Positions 6,492-14,906 of a stretch of DNA of 29,613 bases are shown here, piece by piece. The stretch's first letter is position 1; each line of letters opens with the position of its first letter. Origin of the DNA: a virus; IMG/VR virus record IMGVR_UViG_3300007539_000131, positions 1 to 29,613 of that record; one strand, 5' to 3'. The position numbers were made by a program, and so were the translations under genes. Under the pieces are notes generated by a model, which was not told where the DNA came from, made no database searches, and saw only the letters and a program-made list of their open reading frames with translations.

Positions 6492-7285
6492 TTAATCCTG
6501 TTTCTTATAGCTTGTAAAAATTGATTATTGTAATTTACATCTACTTCTTGCTTATTTTCCGGTAACTCCTCAGGAAGCTCTATAAAATCTTTAGCTTTAA
6601 GAGACTTTGCTTCTTGGTCATGTTTTTCTTTGTACTGTTGGTAGTATGATTTCCTCTGGTCATAAGTATTAGTATATTTATTAACTTTTTCAGTATATAA
6701 GTCTGTATCCTCTGTCTCTTCAGGTATATTTTTAGATATATCTAAAAAATAATCTATACTTTTATTAGTAGCATACTTTAAGTCACCCATCTTAGAAGGA
6801 TCAACATCATACTTATTGAAATTATATTTACCAGTAAGTTGTATTGGTCCTTGCCCATAATATAAATGACCTTCATTTGGTCCAGTTCCTAAATCTTCCC
6901 TATCAGAGTAAAAAGTATCAAAAAACTTATTTTTTGTACCTTGATATTTAGGAGATATATTTTCTAATTCCTCATCAGTCAACTTAAAATCGGAACTAGA
7001 ATAATTTTTTACTTCAGAAGGTTTTACTATTGTACCGTCTTCTAACTCCCTAGCTTTAGCAAAATTTGCTCGCATAGCGTTTATTGAGAAGTAAGCATCT
7101 TCTTCAAACTTCTTAAAGCCTCCTGTCTCTTTTTTAACTTGTGCCATAAATTGAAGAAGTTTATTTCCTTTTAAACCTCTTTTTTTGGCTACTTCTATAA
7201 TAGTATTTTCTCTATCTTTATATTTAGAAGTATCAGGTGACCCTGAAATCATTCTTTTAAATTTTTCAAAATAAGATTCACTCAT
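6479..7285 (-). CDS. GH19-type (chitinase-like) lysozyme
   Basis: The 268-aa product has the glycoside hydrolase 19 pattern: LLQFMAQVKKETGGF at about 44-57 with catalytic Glu at 53, a further EE at 61-62 in the position of the second acid, and YYGQGPIQLTGKYNFNKY at about 142-159. The usual His before the catalytic Glu is replaced by Lys. The enzyme would cut peptidoglycan glycan strands, at DNA entry or at lysis. ATG 7285 has an AAAGAG SD and starts one base after the previous stop. A TTG at 7339 would add 18 hydrophobic residues, but that segment overlaps the previous gene. It lies among internal virion genes, which favours a virion-associated role. Confidence 0.7.
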   Translation of the reverse strand: MSESYFEKFKRMISGSPDTSKYKDRENTIIEVAKKRGLKGNKLLQFMAQVKKETGGFKKFEEDAYFSINAMRANFAKARELEDGTIVKPSEVKNYSSSDFKLTDEELENISPKYQGTKNKFFDTFYSDREDLGTGPNEGHLYYGQGPIQLTGKYNFNKYDVDPSKMGDLKYATNKSIDYFLDISKNIPEETEDTDLYTEKVNKYTNTYDQRKSYYQQYKEKHDQEAKSLKAKDFIELPEELPENKQEVDVNYNNQFLQAIRNRIKNES

Positions 7286-7286
7286 A

Positions 7287-7616
7287 CTATAACTCTTTGT
7301 AGATTGTAACCCTATTAGTATTAACAGCAATAATTTCAAATCCGTACCTCACCATTGTCATAAGTTTATGTGTATAATTATCTCTATTATACTCGCTTAT
7401 GTCAACATTGCCGGTCATATATTTCGCTCCCAGCTCCCGGGCTTTCTCGGATACTTGGTCGAAGAAGACTTTACTCTGACCTTCTTTGCGGTTTCTGACA
7501 TAGCAGTGAGCCACAAAAAACTCATCACCGGTAACAGAATAAGCACAAAAAGCATTGTCAGTGGATAAGCAATCATAGCCTTCCTCTATCTTGATGTATT
7601 CCTCGTAAAGTTCCAT
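7287..7616 (-). CDS. GNAT-like acetyltransferase (T7 gp13 position)
   Basis: This 109-aa protein has the strand-helix-strand order of a short GNAT domain: EFFVAHCYVRNRKEGQSKVF at about 32-51, where V-R-x-x-R/K-x-G-Q corresponds to the acetyl-CoA pyrophosphate loop, a helix (FFDQVSEKARELGAK), and a C-terminal strand pair around YGFEIIAVNTNRVTIYKE. T7 gp13, needed for virion assembly and encoded at the same place before the large core proteins, is related to this fold. Its 5' end overlaps the Hint-protein gene by 44 bases. An SD (GGAGG) precedes ATG 7616. The acetylation substrate is unknown, and the protein may be structural. Confidence 0.6.
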   Translation of the reverse strand: MELYEEYIKIEEGYDCLSTDNAFCAYSVTGDEFFVAHCYVRNRKEGQSKVFFDQVSEKARELGAKYMTGNVDISEYNRDNYTHKLMTMVRYGFEIIAVNTNRVTIYKEL

Positions 7617-8727
7617 AATTCAATTCCTCCAATGAAGCAGCGTCAGAGATTTGACTTCCATAACTAGTCTCATCAAAATCTGCAAACTCTACTCCGTCAA
7701 TATATATTCTATGGTCAGTAGTTCCAAGGTTATATACTTTAAATATACCGTCTTCTAACTTCTTTGCATCCGTCTTATGTACTCGTTTCCAAACCCGATC
7801 TTCGCAAACCGCATGCATACCAGAAACAAAGATTCCGTTATAATTGTATATCGTGTCTGTTAAGCCAGTGTGGGTTGAGTAAACAATCCCGCCTTTGGTC
7901 TCATCCCCGAGCTGGATGTCTTCAATATTTTTAAAACTGCCGTCCTTCATTTCAATCTTAGTTCCGGCAATAAAGCATGATCTTTGTCTACCGGCTCTTG
8001 CGGCTTTAACCTGCGCCTTTCTATTTAATTCTGCTGCTCGTCTAGCTTCACCCATTTGAGCAAACCCGAGACCGGATTGTAATGCAATATCTTTTTCTTT
8101 GGCTGCTTGAGATAGGTCAAATTGTTGCCTGTCAGTTCTGTCTCTATATAGACCTTGCTGCATCCCTAAGCCTTCCATCTGAGCCTGTCTATTTTGAATC
8201 ATTAGATCGCGCTCCATATCCGCAGTAGCCTCTATCCCTGACTGTCTGATACCGGCTAGTTGCATACCAGCTTGCATGCCCTTAACCCCGGAGCGGGCTA
8301 ACGCAGCTTGCGCTGCTCTTGATTGTGCCTCAGTAGTCCCTGCAATACCTTCTTTAGCCCTCTCGCGTCTTGCAAGCATTTCTTCTGAAGAATACCCTTT
8401 AGCCAGTTCTGCTGCCTGAGCTTCCATAGCCTGCAATGTTTCAGACTCGCCTAATCTGCCTAACCCATCTGGTCCGAGAACGGCTTCGCCAAACTTCGCC
8501 CCTTTCAATATATCCTGAGTCATGGCATCTGTTCTGCCTTCCATACCGGCTTGCTTCATTATTCTACCTGATACAGTTTCTTGATCTGCCGCATCTAACT
8601 TAGCTTGATACTCGCCTTCTGCCTTTTTCTTAGCCGCTGCTTCTGCGTCTAGTTTAGCCTTAGCATCTGCTTTCTTTTTAGCCTGTGCTGCTTCAAATGC
8701 TTTAGCATCAAATTTAATATCCAACAT
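7573..8727 (-). CDS. Internal virion protein with C-terminal Hint autoprocessing domain
   Basis: Residues 1-245 are an Ala/Lys/Gln-rich helical protein typical of ejected core proteins. From residue 251 a Hint (hedgehog/intein) module follows: C251-FIAGTKIEMKDGSF, then IEDIQLGDE, then IFVSGMHAV with H305 in the block-B position, then FKVYNLGTTDHRIYIDGV and FADFDE in the block-F position. Cys251 can support an N-S shift and cleavage at the Ser250-Cys251 bond. The His-Asn dyad and +1 nucleophile needed for splicing are absent, replaced by FADF. About 30 residues follow, partly encoded in the overlap with the GNAT gene. Known Hint modules of this kind occur at ends of phage virion proteins. Cleavage here is inferred. 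Confidence 0.7.
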   Translation of the reverse strand: MLDIKFDAKAFEAAQAKKKADAKAKLDAEAAAKKKAEGEYQAKLDAADQETVSGRIMKQAGMEGRTDAMTQDILKGAKFGEAVLGPDGLGRLGESETLQAMEAQAAELAKGYSSEEMLARRERAKEGIAGTTEAQSRAAQAALARSGVKGMQAGMQLAGIRQSGIEATADMERDLMIQNRQAQMEGLGMQQGLYRDRTDRQQFDLSQAAKEKDIALQSGLGFAQMGEARRAAELNRKAQVKAARAGRQRSCFIAGTKIEMKDGSFKNIEDIQLGDETKGGIVYSTHTGLTDTIYNYNGIFVSGMHAVCEDRVWKRVHKTDAKKLEDGIFKVYNLGTTDHRIYIDGVEFADFDETSYGSQISDAASLEELNYGTLRGIHQDRGRL

Positions 8728-8739
8728 CCTACTTTCCTT

Positions 8740-9045
8740 TTATTTAAAAATTGCTATCTTTACCGTAACCGTTACTGCACCGTTGTTATAAAAATATGCA
8801 AAGTTCTCGGTCCAATCTGTAGTACCTTTAGTTATTAATCCATTGCCCATTTGTGACACTATTATATACCTACTTGGGACGGTGTTCAAGTCGTGCCTAA
8901 TCCGGGCTTCACTCGTAGCAGGTATTTCTAACTCTTGCTCAAAAGAGTCAAAGTTATCTGCAAATGTTAAGTTTCTTAGAGCGACGGCTAACTGCTTTGC
9001 CATGTTAGTTATGTCCCTGATTCGCTCTAAATTTATTTTAGCCAC
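8740..9045 (-). CDS. Small tail-associated beta protein, 101 aa
   Basis: A short N-terminal helix (INLERIRDITNMAKQLAVAL) is followed by a beta-rich part with the common phage pattern: IPATSEARIRHDLNTVPSRY, then IIVSQMGNGLITKG, and a terminal NNGAVTVTVKIAIFK strand. Short proteins of this type occur beside tail-tube and fibre genes in many podoviruses. It starts two bases after the tail-nozzle gene stop. A structural role at the tail tip is inferred; no enzymatic motif is visible. Confidence 0.5.
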   Translation of the reverse strand: MAKINLERIRDITNMAKQLAVALRNLTFADNFDSFEQELEIPATSEARIRHDLNTVPSRYIIVSQMGNGLITKGTTDWTENFAYFYNNGAVTVTVKIAIFK

Positions 9046-9047
9046 AT

Positions 9048-11501
9048 TTATTCCTTAATATTTAGATCGTATGCCGCAGCTATTTGCAATTCATAGCCAG
9101 AAATTAGCACATTCTCTTTTAAGTTATCGTTAGTAAATACTACGCGCAAAGACTTTGCCTTCTTACTCTTCAGCTTACTGGTTAGTTGCTCTAGCCTAGA
9201 CTCGCCCCAAGGGAAGGTGCCCCATGCTGATAAGCCCCAGCCCAGTGATCCACCTGAAAAGTCCAAGCTTAACGTAGACTCGTTTGATTGTACATAGTCA
9301 TGCTGTGTAGCAATGTCTATTGAGAACTTGTCTGTCTCAAAGTCATTAATAGTTCCGTCAAGTGAATGTACTTTAATGCGCAAAAACTTCTTATATATCG
9401 ACGGTTCACCCATGGCTTCCCAGTGAGTCTTGTATGAAAATAGTATGCCTTCTGTGTGGTCTGCATAATCTTCTTCAGTACCAGTATCCATAAATACGTG
9501 CAAGTAGGATGTGGCATTGGTCGTAACCGGGTCTTGGTTATTGCCCGCTATATAAACCTCGCCGTTATACTCAGCCACACCGGTAGTAAAATTGACCGTA
9601 TTCCATTTTACCCATGACTTTCTGTACAGGTCATATACTAATACAAAAGAGTTTGTTTCGTTTATAAATTTATTAGACCCGGCATCGGTGTCGAACACAG
9701 GAAACTGTAGCAGGTATAAATCTTTTTCTATCCAGTAATGCGCTACTGCCCGCTTCTCTTCATATGGTGAGTCAAACTCTGGCTCTATCTTTTCAGACAT
9801 TTTTCTATAGCCCTGTCTGTCTACTGTGTATATACCTCTCTTACCAAGGAACCATAATACACCCTCAACTTCTTTTATACTGGCATTTGCAACGCAGCCA
9901 ACCCCATCGTCGCCCAAGCCATCTACCTGAAAGTTGTCTGTGCCCAAGTCCCCTGTAACCGCAATAACCGAGCGCGGTTTAAAAATAAATAGTGTGTTAT
10001 CCAATGACTTTATACCCGAGTTACCACCGCCAAGTCTGGCTTCAGTTACGAATGATTGGTCAAATGGAAAAGATTCTACGTCAAAGTCTGAGTAATAAAC
10101 CGTATTAACATTATCTCTATTCCCGGTCATTACTAGCTGGTTACGCCATACGTCAATGTATCTGCACTTAGGGGGTAAGCCCGGTACTTTAACCGGCTCT
10201 ATAAAATCTATAACTAAATTAGAATCAACCTCATTATCAGTGTGAGTAAAATTAGTCAAAGAGCCATCGTTTACAAACTCAGTGACTAGGTAGAATAATT
10301 GACCACCGCCCTGAGTTCTGTATAGTAATATTTTTAACTGCGACAATGTTTCGTTGTTTGTAACATTTACCGCATCTCCGTCTATAGTTATTGTTGTGGC
10401 TGATGTTGCCGTGACTTCGCGTTTTACAACCGCGCCACTAACACCGTCATCAACATATACTTGATCGCCAACCTTTAATCCATGCCCAGCATCTACTGTT
10501 ATTATATTTACTCCACTCTGGTTTCCATTTATAATTGCCTGAGCAACACCGTAGCCAGAGTCTTCATCCAGTACAGATATTGTAACGTCTTGCTGTTGAG
10601 AAGATAGCGTAACGTCTAAAGTTTCACTTGCTTGGGAAACTAAAATATTTTGTTTAGCATCAGTATGCTCGTAGGTTACTTTCCATTTATAGTCACCAGT
10701 CAAAGCTCCAGCAGCGACCGATCCAGCTGTAGGTGCGGCTGGTTGAGGCAAGCCTGCCTTATAAACCCGGTTACCGTCATACTTATGTAAATCATCATAG
10801 CCATTAGAGATGTAAAGTACGTCTATGGCTTGGGCAGTAGAAGCGATTTCAAAGTCGCTATTGTTTCTAATAGCCCAGTGTGCTGAAAATGGTGTAGCGT
10901 ATCCATTAGGCGTATCTACTTGTGTCCATGTGTAATAATAATTATCTACGCCTGTAGCGTTTAGTATTTTTACTCTGGTTATTGGCGAGTATGCAATAGG
11001 CACTGATCCCGCATCAGTTATAGTCATGGAGAATCCGGTCTCTGCATCTACCAATGTTTTTATTTGTGCCAAGGTAGTATCCGACGCTCCCTTGCCTGTG
11101 CCGCAGTTTTCAGAAAAGATTAAGTTATTGTCTTCGTACAAGTCCCACTTAAATACGCCCGCATCTTTGTCTAAGTAGAAATCGTAATAAGCGGAGCCAG
11201 CCCCAGTATATGTAATAGTATAAGTTTGTTGTGTGTACAAATGTAAGTTATCATCTATTATTAACAATTCCTCCGTAATGTTACCTGTGCCGATTTCGAC
11301 GTTGTTAAACTTAACAAGACCTGCGCCTCCAGTAGCGAGGTCTGTTCTTATATGAAAACCTTGGCGTTTACTAAGTGCCCCTGTTTGCCTAAATAGAACA
11401 TTATCCGCTTCTGTGGCTGCATTTGGACTTCTATTTAGGTCGGAAACTCTTAAGTCTAGTCCAAGTATATTTTGATAATATTTGTTAATAGAATATGCCA
11501 T
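9048..11501 (-). CDS. Tail tubular protein B-like nozzle protein
   Basis: The 817-aa product has the N-terminus typical of gp12-like nozzle proteins: LDLRVSDLNRSPNAATEADN, then LFRQTGALSKRQGF. It continues with many beta strands, including repeats ending in W or FxxxG that fit a beta-propeller core. No coiled coil is seen. Directly upstream is the gp11/adaptor-like gene, the expected pairing. ATG 11501 was chosen because it overlaps that gene's TAA as TAATG; the TTG at 11513 is less likely. The nozzle forms the distal tail tube below the adaptor. Confidence 0.7.
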   Translation of the reverse strand: MAYSINKYYQNILGLDLRVSDLNRSPNAATEADNVLFRQTGALSKRQGFHIRTDLATGGAGLVKFNNVEIGTGNITEELLIIDDNLHLYTQQTYTITYTGAGSAYYDFYLDKDAGVFKWDLYEDNNLIFSENCGTGKGASDTTLAQIKTLVDAETGFSMTITDAGSVPIAYSPITRVKILNATGVDNYYYTWTQVDTPNGYATPFSAHWAIRNNSDFEIASTAQAIDVLYISNGYDDLHKYDGNRVYKAGLPQPAAPTAGSVAAGALTGDYKWKVTYEHTDAKQNILVSQASETLDVTLSSQQQDVTISVLDEDSGYGVAQAIINGNQSGVNIITVDAGHGLKVGDQVYVDDGVSGAVVKREVTATSATTITIDGDAVNVTNNETLSQLKILLYRTQGGGQLFYLVTEFVNDGSLTNFTHTDNEVDSNLVIDFIEPVKVPGLPPKCRYIDVWRNQLVMTGNRDNVNTVYYSDFDVESFPFDQSFVTEARLGGGNSGIKSLDNTLFIFKPRSVIAVTGDLGTDNFQVDGLGDDGVGCVANASIKEVEGVLWFLGKRGIYTVDRQGYRKMSEKIEPEFDSPYEEKRAVAHYWIEKDLYLLQFPVFDTDAGSNKFINETNSFVLVYDLYRKSWVKWNTVNFTTGVAEYNGEVYIAGNNQDPVTTNATSYLHVFMDTGTEEDYADHTEGILFSYKTHWEAMGEPSIYKKFLRIKVHSLDGTINDFETDKFSIDIATQHDYVQSNESTLSLDFSGGSLGWGLSAWGTFPWGESRLEQLTSKLKSKKAKSLRVVFTNDNLKENVLISGYELQIAAAYDLNIKE

Positions 11502-12466
11502 TAATATGTCCAATCATCGTCATAAGAGATTATGTCTGGTATTTCAGTAATGTCGTCAGAAATTTCTGCGTATGCACTAACAATGTCTGATTCCATTTCT
11601 AGTAGAATGTTTTGCTGTGTTTGCAAGTCCATTATGTTAGAATCTCTTTGAAGAATTTTTAAAGTTGCGTAAGCAATTAAGTATCTCTCAACCATGTCGT
11701 CTAGCTGTATGTGTGTAGTAGCATAATCTCCAGCGACTATGTAGTTACCAACCTCGATAGTCTCACCATCTTGGTAAGAAAAAGATGCGTTGACCGTAAC
11801 CTCGCCAGTAGAGCCGGATACAGCATCTACCTGAATGTTACTCATTTTAACATTACCTTCTGCATCTACAAACGATACTCTAGTCCATTTACTTAGTTCG
11901 GTCGTATCAACGGTGTCAGTGCTTACATCCAAGGTTAATGTTGTTATTGTGTTATTGTTAGAGTCTAGTGTGACAGTCGCTACAGAACCGCGTCGTAAAT
12001 CTAGTTTAGGTAGGCGCTGTACGTAAGACAGTCTTAGCTGACCAGTAGAAGATGTTGGTACTGGCACTAACAATATTTGATTAGATCGTCTAATGTAATG
12101 CTCTGGTCTGTTATATGAGAAGCCCGAGTTAGTGCCGGACTTTCTGTTCATGTTTACCGTAGGACGTAAGTTGTAGAAGTAATCTAGCCCTGTACTTTGA
12201 TGGGAGTATTCTACATTAGTAACCTTGTTACCCATGTAAGCATCGTTAGGTAGCGTGTATGCTTCTTGTGATCCAACCACGCTATAAGTTTTATCCTTAA
12301 CAAAGATATTAGGGTGTTGCTGAACTATTAGGTTTTGTATGCGATACTGAGCATCATTTAAAAAGCGAAGGAACTCTGCATCTTTTATACCAATGGTTTC
12401 GGAGAAGTCCTCGTTTTCTGTACTTTGCCTAACATCGTCTATTAAATATGATACGTATCTTGACAT
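11501..12466 (-). CDS. Tail tubular protein A-like adaptor
   Basis: The 321-aa product begins with a helix and the segment KDAEFLRFLNDAQYRIQNLI, typical of head-tail adaptor/gatekeeper (T7 gp11-like) proteins. A beta-rich central region includes RLPKLDLRRGSVATVTLDS, and a C-terminal helix block has LEMESDIVSAYAEISDD. It precedes the nozzle gene as in T7-like phages. SD AAAGGAA precedes ATG 12466. Assignment rests on N-terminal pattern, size and order. Confidence 0.6.
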   Translation of the reverse strand: MSRYVSYLIDDVRQSTENEDFSETIGIKDAEFLRFLNDAQYRIQNLIVQQHPNIFVKDKTYSVVGSQEAYTLPNDAYMGNKVTNVEYSHQSTGLDYFYNLRPTVNMNRKSGTNSGFSYNRPEHYIRRSNQILLVPVPTSSTGQLRLSYVQRLPKLDLRRGSVATVTLDSNNNTITTLTLDVSTDTVDTTELSKWTRVSFVDAEGNVKMSNIQVDAVSGSTGEVTVNASFSYQDGETIEVGNYIVAGDYATTHIQLDDMVERYLIAYATLKILQRDSNIMDLQTQQNILLEMESDIVSAYAEISDDITEIPDIISYDDDWTY

Positions 12467-12479
12467 TGTTTTCCTTTAA

Positions 12480-13025
12480 TTATCTTAGTGATGCCCCTAT
12501 TCTTGTTCCCATACCTGCCAAGGCTTGACCAATCTGCCTACCTTCTTCCATGGCAATCTCGCCCATGGCTTTTTGTTTCTTAGCTTCAATCATTCTATTG
12601 TGTGCTTTTCTTTTTTCTCTGGCTGCTCCGGCTCCCATGACCGCGCCTGCAATCCCGCCAATTATGGCACCTTTAGGACCGAAAGCTTTGAACCCAGCCT
12701 GAGCACCTGACATAGCGCCACTAGCAGCGCCGCCACCTTCGCCACCTCCAAGCATGTCTCCAACAGACTGTCCAGAAACAGCTTCTAGTGCAGTTTTAGC
12801 TGCACCTAATTTGCCCATAGCACTTTTTGCTGTAGCCTCGCTTGGATCAACACCTGTTAACTTTGCTGTTTCATAGCCTGCTTCTCCAGCCTGTGCCATG
12901 GCTAATTTCTTTTGTTGTAGCGAATGTGCGTTCATTGCAGACTCAAAACTTTTTCGCTCTGCTTTTTTTGCTAACGCTTTCTCATATTCTCTTTTTAACC
13001 TTTCTTTCTCTGTCATCTCTGCCAT
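12480..13025 (-). CDS. Internal virion protein, glycine-zipper type, 181 aa
   Basis: The N-terminal 65 residues are a Lys/Glu/Ala coiled coil (EKERLKREYEKALAKKAERK). Residues about 92-135 are a Gly/Ala zipper (GGGEGGGAASGAMSGAQAG, then GPKGAIIGGIAGAVMGAG), followed by a basic helix. This composition is that of small ejected membrane-active virion proteins. It sits between the fibre and the adaptor genes, with SD AAAGGAATAAC. The role in channel formation is inferred. Confidence 0.5.
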   Translation of the reverse strand: MAEMTEKERLKREYEKALAKKAERKSFESAMNAHSLQQKKLAMAQAGEAGYETAKLTGVDPSEATAKSAMGKLGAAKTALEAVSGQSVGDMLGGGEGGGAASGAMSGAQAGFKAFGPKGAIIGGIAGAVMGAGAAREKRKAHNRMIEAKKQKAMGEIAMEEGRQIGQALAGMGTRIGASLR

Positions 13026-13026
13026 G

Positions 13027-14097
13027 TTATTCCTTTATTACTATATAAGTCATTGTTGCAGCAAATCCTGTAGAAGTTGTTGCATATTGTAATACGCCAG
13101 AGGAAACTGTAAAAGTTACTCCAACATCTATTCCTGAGTAAGACTCAGCCGGTATCGTATCTACATCTGTAAATTGCAGCGTACCTACCTGTGTATCACC
13201 GTTTCTTTTAATGTTGTAATGTATTGTGCAGGCTTCGTCCGTGCCCAGCGTTACTATTGATGCAGAAGTAGCTGTCTGATTATCAGCAAGTGCGGCAGTG
13301 TTATTCATGGTAACATCGCCAGAAGTAAGCGCCTCTGCGGTTAACGATAGTACATTTGCTCCTAGCTCAATCTTATCAGATGCGTTTAATTTAATTAAGC
13401 TTGATGGCGTTCCACCCGCATTATCGGATTGAATCCATGTATTATTTTTCATTACTAACTTGTTTATGTCTGGGTCAATAACAAGCTCATCAGATGCGTC
13501 CAGCTTTATCAAATCTACTGGTGTGCCGGCAAAGTTGTCTGACTGTATGGCAACATTGTTTTTCATAACTAATTTGCTAATGTCCGGGTCTAAACTTAGA
13601 TCATTATTAGCATCTAATTTTAAAACATTGGTCGGGGTACCGCCGGAGTTATCCGCTTGCAAGTACGTGTCATGCTTCAATATTAATCCTGCAATATCCG
13701 CGCCAAAGGCAATCTCATCGCTAGTATTTATTTTAATCGCGTTTACTGTCCCGGTTCCGGCATTGTCAGTAAAGGTTATGTATGTATCGTGCTTTAAAGC
13801 CGCGCCTAGTTCAATATCGTCGGAAGTGCCGATCTTAATAATATTTACGTTAGCATTGTCTAAAAAGTTTCTAGCCTTTAAATACTCATCATTGGCTAGT
13901 CTGATTTTAGCACCGGTGATACTATCATTTGCTATTGAACCACCACCAATATTCGCCCCATTACCTGAGCCTGAGTGATCGTGCTCAGCTATTTTTAAAA
14001 AGGTATCGGTTCTTAGCGTGTCACCCCAGTCAGTAGTCCCGACAGTTGGAACCTTTATCTGAAGCTCTGATGCAGAACCAAGTGTAATAAATGGCAT
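13027..14097 (-). CDS. Repeat-containing tail fibre protein
   Basis: The 356-aa product has an N-terminal region with DTFLKIAEHDHSGSGNGANI, then about five tandem repeats of about 38 residues at 66-251, then a beta-rich C-terminus (QVGTLQFTDVDTIPAESYSG). The repeat unit, ending IKLNASDKIELGAN or similar, is common in phage fibre shafts where each unit contributes beta strands to a trimer. SD AGGAG precedes ATG 14097. The C-terminal part would be the distal domain. Receptor unknown. Confidence 0.7.
   Translation of the reverse strand: MPFITLGSASELQIKVPTVGTTDWGDTLRTDTFLKIAEHDHSGSGNGANIGGGSIANDSITGAKIRLANDEYLKARNFLDNANVNIIKIGTSDDIELGAALKHDTYITFTDNAGTGTVNAIKINTSDEIAFGADIAGLILKHDTYLQADNSGGTPTNVLKLDANNDLSLDPDISKLVMKNNVAIQSDNFAGTPVDLIKLDASDELVIDPDINKLVMKNNTWIQSDNAGGTPSSLIKLNASDKIELGANVLSLTAEALTSGDVTMNNTAALADNQTATSASIVTLGTDEACTIHYNIKRNGDTQVGTLQFTDVDTIPAESYSGIDVGVTFTVSSGVLQYATTSTGFAATMTYIVIKE
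13345..13902 (-). repeat. Tandem 38-aa (114-bp) repeats of the fibre shaft
   Basis: Units begin near residues 66, 100, 138, 176 and 214 of the fibre protein. The last three are exactly 38 residues each (starting LILKHDTYLQ, LVMKNNVAIQ and LVMKNNTWIQ) and share DN.(A/G)GTP..L.KL(D/N)A. The first two are more divergent. DNA identity between units is moderate, so duplication is not recent except perhaps between the fourth and fifth units. Confidence 0.75.
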
Positions 14098-14106
14098 CTA
14101 TATCTC

Positions 14107-14265
14107 CTAGTATCCTGATTTTTTCTTTTTTCTTTGCTGTAACTTTTTTAGGTACAAGTCTTGAGAGCGTTCTTTTTCTTTTTCTACAGAACTTTTGTTA
14201 AATGATGCGCGAAATCGCTCTGCCCATGATCCTTTACTTTTTTTCTTCTTTTGTCCGTATGGCAT
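14107..14265 (-). CDS. Highly basic 52-aa protein
   Basis: ATG 14265 follows AGGAGA by about seven bases; the stop is TAG 14107-14109, and the next gene's SD overlaps this stop. The product starts MPYGQKKKKSKGSWAERFRA and ends QQRKKKKSGY. It is extremely lysine-rich with a helical middle. The gene exactly fills an otherwise empty 177-bp gap in the operon, which supports it. Function unknown; nucleic-acid binding or virion packaging is possible. Confidence 0.65.
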   Translation of the reverse strand: MPYGQKKKKSKGSWAERFRASFNKSSVEKEKERSQDLYLKKLQQRKKKKSGY

Positions 14266-14274
14266 GTGTGTCTC

Positions 14275-14895
14275 CTATTCTAATGGGTATTTTTCTTTTA
14301 CTATCTGGCGTAATGCTTGCAGGTCAATCATTTCCTGCGACTCTAAGCCATGGTCTAAAATAATATGTAGTATTTCCTCTAGCGCCGGGTACTCCTGCTT
14401 TCTCTTCTCTACCTGCTGACTATTTCTAAAATTTACGTCTAAGCTTAAATCTGTTTCAGTAATAACATAATCTGCCTTTACTGTATGTCTAATAACTTCT
14501 TCTTGAGCCTCTACTGCCTGCACTTCTTCTTGTCCGGCAACCGCTTCTTTAGCCGGGATGTGAATGAATGCTGGGTCGGGTTGCTCATCTATTAGCGGTA
14601 TTTCTTCGGCTAAATATACGACCTGCTCGCCGTTTGTCCAGTGTTCGGGCACTGCCGGGATCGGGGCAATGGCGGGCTGATAAGCCACGGCTTCAACCGC
14701 TTCCTGTATGTCCGTGCTTAGTATTCTAGCTCTTAATTCTTCACTTATATCTTCTTCTAAGATTACTCTTTCTGGTTTTCCCCATGAGCCTTTGCTTACG
14801 CAAGATTGTACCCAAGCATCGGCTTCTGCCTTAGATTGGAACTTTGCGCCAAACCGTCTTCCATTTAATTCGTTTACTATTTCTAGTTTAATCAT
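14275..14895 (-). CDS. Putative fibre-associated or assembly protein, 206 aa
   Basis: The N-terminus (RFGAKFQSKAEADAWVQSCV, then GSWGKPERVILEEDI) is a small alpha/beta unit. A Pro/Ala/Glu-rich linker follows (AYQPAIAPIPAVPEHW and further VxAxEEV repeats). The C-terminus has KRKQEYPALEEILHIILDHG, resembling the R..YP...E.L..L..HG pattern of fibre-assembly and XkdW-like proteins. Location between fibre genes supports an assembly or connector role. SD AGAGGA precedes ATG 14895. Family membership is uncertain. Confidence 0.4.
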   Translation of the reverse strand: MIKLEIVNELNGRRFGAKFQSKAEADAWVQSCVSKGSWGKPERVILEEDISEELRARILSTDIQEAVEAVAYQPAIAPIPAVPEHWTNGEQVVYLAEEIPLIDEQPDPAFIHIPAKEAVAGQEEVQAVEAQEEVIRHTVKADYVITETDLSLDVNFRNSQQVEKRKQEYPALEEILHIILDHGLESQEMIDLQALRQIVKEKYPLE

Positions 14896-14906
14896 TATTT
14901 ATCCTC

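Noticed and set aside
7672-7977. Hint domain as a full splicing intein
   Set aside because: The C-terminal His-Asn and +1 Cys/Ser/Thr are absent, and no extein continues after it.
13345-13902. Tandem repeats that could be read as a CRISPR-like array
   Set aside because: The repeats are coding, 114 bp long, diverged, and have no unique spacers.
13460-13978. 172-aa plus-strand frame antisense to the fibre
   Set aside because: It exists because of the fibre's repeat codon composition. There is no SD and it lies wholly antisense to a clear gene.
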